Source: an uncultured Methylophilaceae bacterium (GTDB lineage Bacteria > Pseudomonadota > Gammaproteobacteria > Burkholderiales > Methylophilaceae). From it: a DNA stretch of 64,000 nucleotides. The number at the start of each line of letters is the position of its first letter. The first letter of the stretch is position 1. The position numbers and the translations under genes are program-made. The notes beneath the pieces are model-generated. The model saw only the letters and a list, made by a program, of their open reading frames with translations. It did not search any database and was not told the origin of the DNA. Location: contig CAJIZS010000001.1 of the NCBI GenBank assembly GCA_905182075.1, positions 124,001 through 188,000 on the forward strand, read 5' to 3'. Below, piece by piece: positions 24,168 through 34,421 of this stretch.

Positions 24168-25152
24168 TTATACTGTTCCAGCACCTGCTGGTGGCCAATT
24201 TTCTACTTTCATTCCTAAAGACAATCCCTTAACTAAAAGTATTTCTTTAATTTCATTTAATGATTTTCTACCTAAATTAGGCGCTTTTAATAAATCACTT
24301 TCATTTCTTTGGATAAGATACTATATAATAAATATTCTCTGCTTTTAAGCAATTAGCTGATCTTACTGTTAATTCAAGATCGTCTACTGGACGTAACAAA
24401 ACAGGATCAACTTCTGGGGCTTGTTGCACCTCAACTTCAGTTAACTCACTTTCTAGATTTGCAAAAACTGATAGTTGTCCACGTAATATAAACGCTGCAT
24501 CACGAATTGCTTGTTCAGCCTCAACTACACCATTTGTTTCTACATCCATAATTAATTTATCTAAATCAGTTCTCTGCTCAACACGAGCACTCTCAACAAA
24601 ATAGCTTACCTTACTAATTGGGCTAAATGATGCATCGATTGCTATAAAACCTAACTCATTTTCATCTTCGTTATTTTTCTTTCTTGCAGGCACAGGTTGA
24701 TATCCTCTACCCATTTCCACCTTAGCTTCAATATTTAATTTTCCACCCTTATTTAAATGAGCAATTACATGCTTTGGGTTCATGACTTCAATATCATGCC
24801 CAAGATCAAAGTCTCCAGCAGTAACTTCTCCTTCTTCATTTTTACTTAAAGATATCGTACCACTAGTGTTGTTATGAATTTTTAGTGCTATTTTCTTCAT
24901 ATTTAAAAGAACGTCCACTACATCTTCCTGCACACCATCAATTGTTGAGTATTCATGAACCACTCCATCAATCTTTACCTCAGTAATAGCAAAACCAGGT
25001 ATTGATGACAACAGAACCCTTCTTAAAGCATTTCCTAAAGTGAATCCAAATCCTCTTTCCATTGGCTCCAAAACTACTTTTGCTCTTTGCTCAGAAACAA
25101 TATCAACATCTACAATTCTTGGTTTTAAATATTCGGTAGGGCTTATTTGCAT
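24168..25152 (-). CDS. rpoA: RNA polymerase alpha subunit, frameshifted
   Basis: The N-terminal dimerisation domain shows [20 protein letters not shown] and [18 protein letters not shown]. The C-terminal domain shows the [17 protein letters not shown] helix. One indel near 24310 diverts the frame; in the other frame it continues [20 protein letters not shown], the HhH element that contacts UP DNA, to a stop at 24168. Repaired length about 327 residues, normal. It lies between rpsD and rplQ as in the alpha operon. Confidence 0.96.
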
Positions 25153-25183
25153 AGTTATCCTTTTATTTACTTTCTAGACTAAA

Positions 25184-25815
25184 TTATTTTGAATAAAGCT
25201 CAACAATTAATGATTCATTAATTGTTGATGGAAGGTCGTCTCTCTCTGGCTTATTCTTAAAAATACCTGATAATTTCTTAGTATTAACTTCAAGCCACTC
25301 AGGAAATCCTCTTTCTTCAGCTGCTTCGAGTGCAGCCTTAATTCTTAATTGATTTTTCGAACTGTTATTAACAGAAATTTCATCGCCGGGCTGAACTTGG
25401 TATGAAGGTACGTTTACCCTTTTTCCATTAACAAGCACACTATTATGCTTAACTATCTGTCTAGCTTCAGTTCTAGAAGCACCAAGACCCATTTTATATG
25501 TCACATTATCTAATCTTGATTCAAGCATCTGTAATAAATTATCGCCTGTGATACCTTTTTTTCTATCAGCTTCTGCATAGTAACCCCTGAATTGCTTTTC
25601 AAGTATGCCGTAAATTCTTCTAAGCTTTTGCTTCTCTCTAAGTTGAACTCCATAATCAGAGAGTCTACTCGCACGCCTTTGGCCATGCTGACCAGGAGGA
25701 TAATTTCTTTTTTCTATTGCACATTTTTCAGTAAAGCATTTTTCCCCTTTAAGAAAAAGCTTTTCTCACCTTCTCTTCGACATTGACGACATTTTGGATC
25801 AAGATTTCTAGCCAA
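25184..25815 (-). CDS. rpsD: 30S ribosomal protein S4, frameshifted, TTG start
   Basis: Primary 16S-binding protein and alpha-operon regulator in E. coli. The N-terminus reads [17 protein letters not shown] and [22 protein letters not shown] is the S4 domain core. Indels lie near 25530-25600 and 25735. The only start matching the family is TTG at 25815, with AGGAG about eight bases upstream. About 207 residues. Confidence 0.93.
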
Positions 25816-25853
25816 CTTTACTCTCCTATTATTAAACTTCTGATTTAACTTTA

Positions 25854-26243
25854 TTAAATTCTTCTTTTCTTTCATCGGTCTACAACCATTATGTGGCATT
25901 GGGGTCACATCTTGAATACTTGTAATTTTTAAACCAATAGAATTAAGTGCTCTAACTGAAGACTCTCTTCCTGGACCTGGACCTTTAATTCTTACCTCAA
26001 TATTTTGAACTCCAAACTCCTGAGCCCTTTTCACCACAATTACCTGCTGCAACTTGAGCTGCAAATGGTGTACTTTTTCTAGATCCTTTAAATCCTGACC
26101 ACCAGAGTTGCCCAAGAAAGGGTGTTACCCTGTCTATCTGTAATAGTTATTATTGTGTTATTAAATGAAGCATGAACATGAGCTATGCCTTCAGACACAT
26201 TTTTTTTAATCTTTTTCTTAATCCTTACTTTATCTTCTGCCAT
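25854..26243 (-). CDS. rpsK: 30S ribosomal protein S11, frameshifted
   Basis: It starts [20 protein letters not shown], then [20 protein letters not shown], and ends [14 protein letters not shown]. Two or three indels occur between 26030 and 26125. A surplus A near 25866 carries the raw frame past the natural stop (deduced at 25856-25854) into rpsD; removing it gives the usual short basic C-terminus. About 129 residues. Confidence 0.93.
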
Positions 26244-26255
26244 TAGTATTTATTC

Positions 26256-26617
26256 CTAAGATTTTTTAATTGCGCGGATAGGACCTTTTCGAGTCCTTGC
26301 ATTATTTTTAGTATTTTGGCCTCTGACAGGTAGCCCTCTTCGATGCCTTTGGCCTCGGTAACATCCCAAATCCATTAATCGTTTAATATTCATTGATACT
26401 TCTCTTCGAAGGTCTCCTTCAACTACATACCACATCATACCTGAAGTTCTCAACTTGAGATCTGAATCATCTAAGTCTTTAATCTTAGTTGAAGTTTTAA
26501 TACCAACTGCTTGACAAATTTTCTTTGCAATGTTACTCTCCAATACCATAATATTGCTGTTAAAGCAATTTCAGTATGCTTATTATCTGGTACATTTACC
26601 CCTGCAATTCGTGCCAT
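26256..26617 (-). CDS. rpsM: 30S ribosomal protein S13, frameshifted
   Basis: It starts [19 protein letters not shown]; after an indel near 26545 it continues [19 protein letters not shown], then [20 protein letters not shown] and a basic tail GPIRAIKKS. About 120 residues, normal. First gene of the alpha operon, with its own promoter upstream. Confidence 0.95.
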
Positions 26618-26662
26618 CTCTTACTCCTAATTAAAAACTGCAAATATTTAACAAAGCCGTGA

Positions 26663-26691
26663 ATTATAACTATATTTCACTCACTTAACAA
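26663..26691 (-). promoter_or_regulatory. Sigma70 promoter of the alpha operon (rpsM)
   Basis: On the minus strand TTGTTA (26691-26686) and a perfect TATAAT (26668-26663) are separated by 17 bp, in the 82-bp gap between rpmJ and rpsM. This agrees with the separate alpha-operon promoter known from E. coli. Confidence 0.6.
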
Positions 26692-26699
26692 CGATAATG

Positions 26700-26826
26700 T
26701 TAGTGACATGCGCCTTGTCTTTGTTTGTGTCGTTGATCTTTACTACAAATCACTCTAACAACCCCTTTACGTCTAACAACTTTACAGTTTCGACATAATG
26801 GCTTTTACTGATGTTCTTACTCTCAT
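26700..26826 (-). CDS. rpmJ: 50S ribosomal protein L36, frameshifted
   Basis: MRVRTSVK, then, after one surplus base near 26800, [20 protein letters not shown] and [10 protein letters not shown]: the zinc-ribbon L36 with its C-x2-C, C and H ligands present. It ends with three extra residues (Ala-Cys-His) compared with the usual RQG end; an indel at the end could also explain them. Confidence 0.93.
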
Positions 26827-26858
26827 AATATTTCCTTTTATTTCAATTACTATTTAAT

Positions 26859-27074
26859 TTACTTAGCCCTAAATGTTATTCTGCCTTTTGACTCAAGTCA
26901 TATGGAGAAATTTCTACTGTTACATTATCTCCTGGCAAAATTCTTATATAATTCATTCTCATTTTCCCTGATATAAACCCTAATACGACATGATCATTCT
27001 CAAGTTTCATGTCAACGGTAAAAGATCCACCCGTTAGCACTTCGCCTTCCATTTCTAATATCTTCCTTTACCAA
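26859..27074 (-). CDS. infA: Translation initiation factor IF-1, frameshifted
   Basis: OB-fold factor. VKEDI, then [38 protein letters not shown] and [16 protein letters not shown] are typical. Indels lie near 27050 and 26885; the end repairs to GRITFRAK. The likely start is TTG at 27074, preceded by AGGAGG about ten bases upstream. The secY stop (27068) overlaps it. infA between secY and rpmJ is a betaproteobacterial order. Confidence 0.9.
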
Positions 27075-28378
27075 CTTATGTCTTCCTCCTGATTGCCCTG
27101 TAAATTTGCTTTCTTTAAAAGGCCATCATATTGGTAAGACATCATTTGTGACTGAACCTGAGTCATGAAATCCATAGTTACCACAACAATAATTAAGTAG
27201 TGATGTTCCCCCAAAATAAAATGGTGTATTAAACTTCAAAATTAGTAGCTCAGGTAGTAAACAAACTAAAGTAATATAATCGCGCCAATACTGTTAATCG
27301 CCACTAATAGTATCAATATATTCGCAGTTTGCTCTCCTGGACGAATACCAGGAACAAAGCACCACCTTTTCTTTAGATTATCAGCAGTTTCATTTGGATT
27401 AAATGTAATTGCAGTATAAAAATATGCAAAGAATATAATAGCAAAGCAAACTAAAATATAAATTGGTTGTCCTGGTGAAATGCCGCACTAATATCTTTTA
27501 ACCAATACGTATTGTTACTTGAACCAATCCACCCGCAATAGTTGCAGGGAATAAAATTACTTAGAAGCAAATATTGCTGGAATTACTCCAGCTTGATTTA
27601 TCTTTAAAGGTAAGTGTGAAGATTCGCCACCATACAACTTATTACCGACCTGGCGTTTTGCATAATTAATTGTAATTCGTCTTTGTCCTCTCTCAACAAA
27701 AACTACCAATGCAGTAACTAAAACAACTGCAACGAATAAAAAGAATACTAAGGGTATTGAAAATGCTCCAGTTCTTGTTAATTCCAAAGTGTTTCCTAGA
27801 GCACTTGGAAGTCCTGCAACTATCCCAGCAAAAATAATCATTGATATACCGTTTCCAATTCCTCTTTCAGAGATCTGCTCACCCAACCAAACTAAAAACA
27901 TAGTTCCGCTAACCAAGGTAACCATGGCTGTTAATCTAAAAGCTAGGCCAGGGTCAAGAACCAATCCAGGCTGCGCTTCTAATGCTACAGTGATTCCAAG
28001 AGCCTGGAACGCAGCTAAAACTACAGTTGCTTGCCTGGTATATTTCGTAATTATTCGTTGGCCGCTTTGCCCTTCTTTTTTAAGTTCTTTTAACTTTTCT
28101 GACATTGATGTAAGAAGTGTCATGATAATTGATGCAGAAATATAAGGCATAATACCTAATGCAAATACGAGCCATCGCCTAAAGCGCCACCAGAAAACAT
28201 ATTAAACATTCCCAATATGCCACCACTCTGAGTGTCAAAAAGTTTTTGTAACTCGAAAGGATCTATTCCTGGAACAGGAATGTGCGAGCCTAGCCGAAAA
28301 ATAATTAAAGCACCAAGCAAAAATAGTAAACGACTTTTTAGTTCGCCCATCTTGACCTGCGCCACTATTTTCTGCCAA
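27068..28378 (-). CDS. secY: Preprotein translocase subunit SecY, frameshifted
   Basis: Ten-helix channel of the Sec translocon. Seen: [30 protein letters not shown] with the plug region after it, [51 protein letters not shown] and [15 protein letters not shown], the cytoplasmic loop. The C-terminus [20 protein letters not shown] is typical for betaproteobacteria. The frame breaks near 28350, 28180, 27550 and repeatedly at 27230-27500. A TTG at 28378 with AGGAGG seven bases upstream is the deduced start. About 436 residues, normal. Confidence 0.94.
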
Positions 28379-28379
28379 A

Positions 28380-28939
28380 TCAGTTCCTCCTTTTTAGCTG
28401 CTGCTGGCTTTTTAGCTGCTGGCTTTTTAGCTGCTGCTGGCTTTTTAGCTGCTACATCTTTAACAACTAGTTTAGTTTTAATTGTTTTTTCTTCTGGGTC
28501 AGCTATAACTTCAACAACTCCTCCTGCTGACTCAATAGCTTTTTTAGCGCCTTTAGATAAATGAATACCTTGAACCTTAAATTTCTTTGTGACCTCACCA
28601 GATAAAAATATCTTTGCATTTTGCGATAAGTTTGATATTAACTTAGCTTCTTTAAGGCTTAATAAATCTACAACATCTGTTTTAAGTTTTCCTAACTCAC
28701 CTGTTCTTACTGTGGCATTGAATTGCTTCGTCATAGACTTAAACCCTCTTTTAGGAAGTCTTCTTTGAATCGGCATTTGACCGCCTTCAAAACCTACCTT
28801 ATGGAAACCACCAGATCTTGATTTTTGTCCCTTATGACCTCTTCCTGCAGTCTTTACCAAAACCTGAACCAATTCCACGACCAACTCTTCGTGTTTCTTT
28901 TTTTGAGCCTTCTGCTGGCTTGATTGTATTTAGTTTCAT
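28380..28939 (-). CDS. rplO: 50S ribosomal protein L15 with repetitive tail
   Basis: It starts [20 protein letters not shown] and continues [20 protein letters not shown], with the L15 signature and [12 protein letters not shown]. An indel near 28860 breaks the N-terminal part. After the normal end come PAAAKK repeats like those of L17. A surplus base near 28386 makes the raw frame run on into secY; removing it gives a stop at 28380. About 185 residues instead of the usual 145. Confidence 0.92.
28391..28452 (-). repeat. Tandem repeats coding the L15 tail
   Basis: The same 18-bp unit as in the L17 tail occurs here at 28391-28408 and 28424-28441, with a 15-bp variant between and a partial copy after. 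The unit is identical in sequence to the rplQ copies 4.7 kb away. Confidence 0.88.
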
Positions 28940-28940
28940 T

Positions 28941-29132
28941 TTAACTTTCCACCTTAAGAAGGTAATTTACTGCGTTAATCATTCCTCTTACTTGAGGGGT
29001 ATCAGTTAACTCAACAGTATGATGAAGCCTTCTAAGACCTAGCCCGGATACTGTTGCTTTTTGAGATGCAGTTCTTCCTATAAGACTTTTAATAAGCGTT
29101 ACTTTAACTGTTGATTTCATATCTTTAGCCAT
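28941..29132 (-). CDS. rpmD: 50S ribosomal protein L30
   Basis: 63 residues, intact. [20 protein letters not shown] and [20 protein letters not shown] are the standard short bacterial L30. It lies one base upstream of rplO in the spc operon. Confidence 0.96.
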   Translation of the reverse strand: MAKDMKSTVKVTLIKSLIGRTASQKATVSGLGLRRLHHTVELTDTPQVRGMINAVNYLLKVES

Positions 29133-29134
29133 AA

Positions 29135-29648
29135 CTATCCTCTAATTTCCTCAACTGTTTTTCCTCTTTTAGCCGCAATATCTGCTGGATTATTCATGGA
29201 AGCTAATCCGTCAAGGTTTAAAGTTATACGGGTTTGCTGAGCCTATACATTTAGCAAGAACATCAGTTATTCCCATTACCTCAAATATAGCTCTCACTGG
29301 TCCGCCAGCTATAATTCCAGTACCTTCAGAGGCTGGAAGAATAACAACCTTTGCAGCGCCATGTTTACCAACAACTGAGTGATATAAAGTGCCATTATTA
29401 AGTTTTACCTTAATCATTTCTCTTTTGGCTTCTTCCATTGCTTTTTGCACAGCTAGAGGAACTTCTCTTGCTTTACCTTTTCCCATTCCTACAGCACCAT
29501 CTCCGTCACCTACAACACTTAAAGCCGCAAAACTCATGATACGACCGCCTTTAACAACTTTAGTTACGCGGTTTACATTTATCATTTTCTCTCTTAAACC
29601 ATCAGACTGATCTTGCTTTTGATGCTTTGCTCTTTTATCTTGTGCCAT
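29135..29648 (-). CDS. rpsE: 30S ribosomal protein S5, frameshifted
   Basis: [20 protein letters not shown], then [17 protein letters not shown] and [20 protein letters not shown] are the S5 dsRNA-binding domain and C-terminal fold. An indel near 29215 hides the last 25 residues ([20 protein letters not shown] to a stop at 29135). About 170 residues. Confidence 0.95.
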
Positions 29649-29667
29649 GTATACGTCCTAGTTAATA

Positions 29668-30024
29668 TTAAAAGGTCAATCCATTTTCACGGGCAGCGTT
29701 AGCAAGAGCTTTAATTCGGCCATGGTATCTATACCCAGACCGATCAAAAGCTACAATTTTAACGCCAGCTTTTAATGCTTTTTCAGCAATACGCTTACCA
29801 ACTTCAATTGCCGCATCAGTATTGCTTGTTTTCTTTAATTTTTTCTTAACATCACTTTCAACAGTTGAAGCAAATGCAATTACTTTATTTTCAGAGCCAT
29901 CAATTATTTGAGCGTAAATATTCGTATTAGACCTAAATACGGTAAGCCTTGTTTTATTTAACAATGCCATCTTAGCTCTTGTTTTTGTTGCCCTTCTTAA
30001 CCTTGAATTATTTATATTCATCAT
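29668..30024 (-). CDS. rplR: 50S ribosomal protein L18
   Basis: 118 residues, intact. 5S rRNA-binding protein with [18 protein letters not shown] and [20 protein letters not shown]. Two ATGs in a row (30024, 30021) give start options one residue apart. Confidence 0.95.
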   Translation of the reverse strand: MMNINNSRLRRATKTRAKMALLNKTRLTVFRSNTNIYAQIIDGSENKVIAFASTVESDVKKKLKKTSNTDAAIEVGKRIAEKALKAGVKIVAFDRSGYRYHGRIKALANAARENGLTF

Positions 30025-30030
30025 CGACCT

Positions 30031-30565
30031 CTATTGTTTTTTAGCTTCTTTAATTAATATCAATTCTCAAAGAGTATCTAACACCCTTACCTTTATATGG
30101 CTCAGGCGGTCTATACGCTCTAATCTCTGATGCAACTTGCCCAACTACCTGCTTGCTGGAGCTTTTTAAAATTATTTCTGTTGGGCTAGGAGTTTGAGCT
30201 GTTACTCCATCTGGCAAATCGTGATTTACCGGATGAGAAAACCCTAGCTCTAAATTTATTTTATTGCCCTGAACTTTAGCTTTATATCCAACCCCAATTA
30301 ATTGTAATTTTCTTTCAAAACCTTCTGTAACACCAACGACCATATTTTGAACAAGTGATCTAACTGTTCCAGACATCGCCTTAGAATGTTTTGTTTCTTT
30401 TGTGGCTTTAAATTTCAATAATGAGTCTTCTTTTTGAATATCAACATCACCAGTTAATGATTGAGTTAAGACTCCTAAAGGACCCTTAATAGTAATTTCA
30501 GTGTCAGTAATATTAGCTTCTACTTTTTCAGGGAGGTTCACTGGATTATTAGCAATTCTAGACAT
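30031..30565 (-). CDS. rplF: 50S ribosomal protein L6, frameshifted at the end
   Basis: It starts MSRIANNPVNLPEKVEANIT; the second domain contains LIGVGYKAKVQGNKINLELG, FSHPVNHDLPDGV and RPPEPYKGKGVRY. An indel near 30070 hides the last ten residues, which repair to IKEAKKQ with a stop at 30031. About 177 residues. Confidence 0.95.
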
Positions 30566-30578
30566 TATTTTCCCTTAA

Positions 30579-30975
30579 TTAAGCAACATAACAAAGCACT
30601 TCGCCACCAATTCCTGCGGCTCTTGCTTTGATATCAGTCATTACACCCCTTGGAAGTAGTTAAAATTGCTACCCCAAGCCCATTCATTACTCTTGGTAAA
30701 TTGTCGCTATTTTTATATATCCTTAAACCTGGCTTACTAATTCTTTGTATTTTCTCAATAACAGGTTGTCCAGCATAATATTTCAACTCAATATTTAACA
30801 ACGGTTTTCCTTTATTCGCATCAATATTGTAGGTTTCTATATAACCTTCATCTTTAAGAACTGCTGCAATAGATTGCTTTACTTTAGATGCAGGCATGGA
30901 TACTGAGACTTTATTTCTCATTTGCCCATTTCTGATTCGGGTTAACATATCTGCAATTGGGTCATGCATACTCAT
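30579..30975 (-). CDS. rpsH: 30S ribosomal protein S8, frameshifted
   Basis: [20 protein letters not shown] is a diagnostic N-terminus; [21 protein letters not shown] and [10 protein letters not shown] mark the C-terminal domain. An indel near 30645 diverts the frame; the other frame gives [16 protein letters not shown]. About 131 residues. S8 regulates the spc operon in E. coli. Confidence 0.95.
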
Positions 30976-30988
30976 ATTATCTTCTCCC

Positions 30989-31294
30989 TTACCAGCTTGC
31001 TTTGGTTATGCCTGGAACTTCACCAGCTAACATAAGATCGCGTAGCTTACTTCTGGCAATACCAAATTTTCTATAAACACCTCTTGGGCGGCCTGTTAAA
31101 GCACAACGAGTTCTGAGTCTTACTGGGCTTGAATTTTTAGGTAAATCTTGTAATTTTAACCTAGCTTCAGCTTGCTGCTCTTTTGTCGCGCTTGAATCTT
31201 TAATTATCGTATTCAACTCTAATCTTTTGGTCTTATACTTCTCAACCATTTTAGTTCTCTTTATTTCTCTTTCAGTCATACATAATTTAGCCAT
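30989..31294 (-). CDS. rpsN: 30S ribosomal protein S14 (zinc-free type)
   Basis: 101 residues, intact. The long form without CXXC zinc motifs, with [20 protein letters not shown] and [25 protein letters not shown] (read as two adjoining segments). Four bp after rplE. Confidence 0.96.
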   Translation of the reverse strand: MAKLCMTEREIKRTKMVEKYKTKRLELNTIIKDSSATKEQQAEARLKLQDLPKNSSPVRLRTRCALTGRPRGVYRKFGIARSKLRDLMLAGEVPGITKASW

Positions 31295-31297
31295 AAT

Positions 31298-31849
31298 TTA
31301 CCTTAACCTCGTAAATGGAAAACTGAAAGCAGCCAAAAGTGCCTGAGCTTCTTCATCAGTTTTTGCAGTAGTTGTAATTGTTATATTCATTACCCCTTAA
31401 AGACATCAATTTTGTCATACTCAATTTCAGGAAAAATTATTTGTTCTTTAATACCCATATTATAATTGCCTCGGCCATCAAAAGATTTTGCTGATAAGCC
31501 CCTAAAATCTCGTTCTCTAGGTATTGCAACTTAATTAATCTATCTAAAAACGTGTACATATTTGACTTTCGAAGAGTAACCTTACATCCAACAGGGTAAT
31601 CATCTCTAACCTTAAAGTTTGCTATTGATTTTTTTGCTACAGTAACAATAGGCTTTTGCCCTGCGATTTTTTCCATATCACCTAACAGCAGTTTCTAAAT
31701 GTTTTTTATCATTTGCAGCTTCACCAACACCCATATTAAGTGTTATTTTTGTTATTCTTGTTATTTGGATTTGAGAATTTGATACTTAAATTGTTCTGTA
31801 AGCTTTCTTAACAACAGTATCATTATAAAATTCATTTAAATCTGGCCAT
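31298..31849 (-). CDS. rplE: 50S ribosomal protein L5, frameshifted
   Basis: Starts MARFK; then [57 protein letters not shown] and a C-terminal [20 protein letters not shown]. Indels near 31835, 31790, 31480 and 31400. About 180 residues when joined. Binds 5S rRNA with L18. Confidence 0.93.
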
Positions 31850-31858
31850 AATTTTTTC

Positions 31859-32178
31859 CTAAACGTCTATTGCTTCTTGTGTAGATTTATAGATGCGAAT
31901 TTTTTTCCCATCCTTTAATTCTTTAAAATTTACTTTGTCTGTCTTATTAGACTTCGTATTATAAATAGCAATATTTGATATATTGAAGTGGCATCTCTTT
32001 ACTCACTAACTCCGCCTGTAATTCCCATTTCAGGATTTGGTTTAGTATGTTTTTTTACCATATTTAAACCTTCAACAACCACACGGTTATCTTTCAAGAT
32101 ATTGAGAACAATTCCCTGCTTTCCTTTATCTTTTCCTGTATTTATGATGACTTTGTCACCCTTACGAATCTTATTCAT
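31859..32178 (-). CDS. rplX: 50S ribosomal protein L24, frameshifted
   Basis: [20 protein letters not shown] with the KOW motif, then [20 protein letters not shown]. An indel near 31990 diverts the frame; the end repairs to [20 protein letters not shown]. About 105 residues. Assembly-initiator protein. Confidence 0.94.
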
Positions 32179-32185
32179 CTTTTTC

Positions 32186-32553
32186 CTAAATAACTTCAGG
32201 AGCTAAGATACAATTTTCATAAATTGCTTGTCACAACTCACGTGTAACTGGTCCAAAAATTCTTGTTCCAATTGGCTCAAGTTTTGCATTTAATAACACT
32301 GCAGCGTTACCATCAAACTTAATTAATGATCCATCCGGACGCCTAACGCCTTTTGCAGTTCTAACTACAACCGCAGAATATACTTCTCCTTTTTTTACCC
32401 TTCCATCGAGGAGCTGCATCTTTTATAGCAACTTTAATAATGTCACCTATACCTTGCGTAACGTCTTTTTGATCCACCAAGAACTTTGATGCACATAACA
32501 CTTCGTGCACCTGTATTATCGGCAACATCTAATCTAGATTGTGTTTGTATCAT
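32186..32553 (-). CDS. rplN: 50S ribosomal protein L14, frameshifted
   Basis: [20 protein letters not shown] is diagnostic; then [30 protein letters not shown] and [12 protein letters not shown]. Indels near 32410-32480, 32230 and 32205. About 122 residues. First gene of the spc operon. Confidence 0.95.
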
Positions 32554-32613
32554 TTAATATTCTCCAACTTAATCCGTTTAACTAGCTTAATAAGGCAAAG
32601 CCACGGTCAGTAT

Positions 32614-32646
32614 TGGGGCGCTAGCTTGTATTTTATCTGAGCGCCA
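32614..32646 (-). repeat. Hairpin in the rplN leader
   Basis: On the minus strand GGCGCT and AGCGCC form a perfect 6-bp GC-rich stem around a loop of about 17-20 nt. It is unusual in this AT-rich sequence and lies just after the predicted start of transcription. It could fold as a leader structure; no T-tract makes it a terminator. Confidence 0.5.
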
Positions 32647-32656
32647 AAAAGAGCAA

Positions 32657-32685
32657 ATTATATGTTATTTAAGTATATAGCTCAA
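32657..32685 (-). promoter_or_regulatory. Sigma70 promoter of the spc operon (rplN)
   Basis: On the minus strand TTGAGC (32685-32680) and a perfect TATAAT (32662-32657) are 17 bp apart, in the 150-bp gap between rpsQ and rplN. The transcript would start near 32650 and carry a leader of about 97 nt with a GC-rich hairpin (next entry). Confidence 0.7.
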
Positions 32686-32703
32686 GTTCATTAATTTAAT
32701 TAT

Positions 32704-32960
32704 TTATAATCTCGCTTTTGAAACTACCTTTGTTACAACCCATGATTTATTTTTTGAAATAGGTCTTATGCTTCAGTAATTTCAACAAATCACCCTCATT
32801 AATTTCATTTTTTTCATCATGCGCATGCAACTTTTGAATTGATAACTTTCCAATAAGGGTGCTTAACCTTTCTGTCAACCTTAACTGTTATTGTTTTATC
32901 CATTTTATTACTCACAACTTTACCAGTTACAGTCCTTACGATTTTTACTGTATCAGTCAT
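32704..32960 (-). CDS. rpsQ: 30S ribosomal protein S17, frameshifted
   Basis: [21 protein letters not shown], then [15 protein letters not shown] are the OB-fold of S17. Indels between 32740 and 32860 scramble the C-terminal 30 residues, which repair to [13 protein letters not shown]. About 85 residues. Last gene of the S10 operon. Confidence 0.92.
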
Positions 32961-32962
32961 AA

Positions 32963-33167
32963 TTATTTTTTACCTTTTTTTTCAGTATTTTTTTCAGTAA
33001 GAACAGTCATCACTCGAGCAATATCTTTTCTTAATTTACCCAGTTGGTCATTTTTACTGGTTTGTTGAGTTGCGACTTGCATTCTAGAATTGAATTGAGC
33101 CTTCCTTAACTCTACTAATTCCTTTCCTAGATCTTCTGTTATTTTTTTTCTTAAATCAAGCTTTCAT
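32963..33167 (-). CDS. rpmC: 50S ribosomal protein L29, frameshifted
   Basis: MKA, one indel near 33155, then [20 protein letters not shown] and [19 protein letters not shown]: the two-helix L29 hairpin. About 67 residues. Two bp before rpsQ. Confidence 0.93.
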
Positions 33168-33169
33168 AA

Positions 33170-33596
33170 TTATCTCCTTATCCACCAATAGTGTCTAGAA
33201 GCAAAAGATGTTAACAAAGGTAGTTTTGCTGCAGCTAACCGAAATGCTTCTCTTAGCATGTTCTTCATGAACACCATCCATCTCATATAACATTTTTCCA
33301 GGCTGTATTTCAGCAACATAGTATCGACAGCTACCCTTACCCTTACCCATCCTAACTTCAGCAGGTTTTTTTGTAATTGGCTTGTCTGGAAATATTCTTA
33401 TCCAAACACGGCCTCCCCTTTTAATATGACGAGTCATAACTCTTCTAGCCGCTTCGATTTGTCTAGCAGTTATCCTGCCACGTCCAGTAGCCTTTAAGCC
33501 AAAATCACCGAAACTTACTTTATTTCCTGTTGTAGCAAGACCTCGGTTTCTGCCTTTATGCTGCTTTCTGTATTTACTTTTTTTTGGTTGAAGCAT
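33170..33596 (-). CDS. rplP: 50S ribosomal protein L16, frameshifted
   Basis: [20 protein letters not shown], then [40 protein letters not shown] and MGKGKG. An indel near 33245 diverts the frame; the other frame gives [16 protein letters not shown]. The last dozen residues do not match the usual TTFV end well. About 138-142 residues. Confidence 0.93.
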
Positions 33597-33598
33597 CT

Positions 33599-34411
33599 TT
33601 ATGTCTCTTCTTTCTTAGGTTTTTCTATGTCAGTAATTTTTTCATCTTTAACTAACTCTTTCTTTTTTATCACTTTAACTTTTTTTATATCTTCTGTTTT
33701 TTTAGTTACAGATTTTAGGGTTCTTTTTGGTCGCTCTTCTAAAGTCTTCTCAACTGAAGCCTCTCCTGGTTTAACCTTTGATTCGTCCTCAAAAATCTCC
33801 CCCTTAAATAGCCAAACCTTAATCCCAATAATTCCATAAGTAGTTTATGCTTCTAGCTAATGCCATAGTCAATATCTGCACGAAATGTAGAAGAGGAACG
33901 CGACCTTCTCTATACCATTCTGTTCTTGCTATCTCTCAACAGATAGACTTCCTGAACTCATAATTTTTTGTTGTTTTCCAATCTCATAGCATTTTGCATC
34001 GCTCTTTTCATAGCTCTTCTAAACATAACTCTTTTTTCAAGTTGCTGCGCAATGCTTTGGGCAACTAACGTTGCATCAATCTCTGGTTTTCTGACTTCTT
34101 CAATATTTAATTGAACAGGAATACCCATTAAGTCTTGTATACTTGCACGAAGTGTTTCAATGTCTTCGCCTTTTTTACCAATCACAATTCCTGGCCTAGC
34201 AGTAAATATAGTTATCTTTGCATTTTTAGCAGGTCGTTCAATCACAATTTTACTTACAGCTGCTGCTGCTAATTTTTTATTCAAAAATGCTCTTACCTTA
34301 ATATCATTGTTCAATAAAATAGGAAAGTTTTTCGAATTTGAATACCATTTTGAAGACCAATTCTTATTTATCGCTAAACGAAAACCAGTTGGATTTATTT
34401 TTTGTCCCCAT
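33599..34411 (-). CDS. rpsC: 30S ribosomal protein S3 with charged tail, frameshifted
   Basis: The start repairs to an MG followed by INPTGFRLA; then [14 protein letters not shown], the KH-domain core [18 protein letters not shown], and [17 protein letters not shown]. Indels near 34400, 33960 and 33850. After the usual end the protein continues for about 55 very charged residues ([30 protein letters not shown]). About 270 residues, against 206-235 in most bacteria. Confidence 0.94.
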
Positions 34412-34421
34412 AATTACCCTT

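Noticed and set aside
25714-26115. A fused S11-S4 protein
   Set aside because: One surplus A near the end of rpsK removes its stop; without it S11 ends normally and S4 has its own ribosome-binding site and TTG.
28156-28884. A fused L15-SecY protein
   Set aside because: One surplus base at the end of rplO merges the frames; an AGGAGG and a TTG mark a separate secY start.
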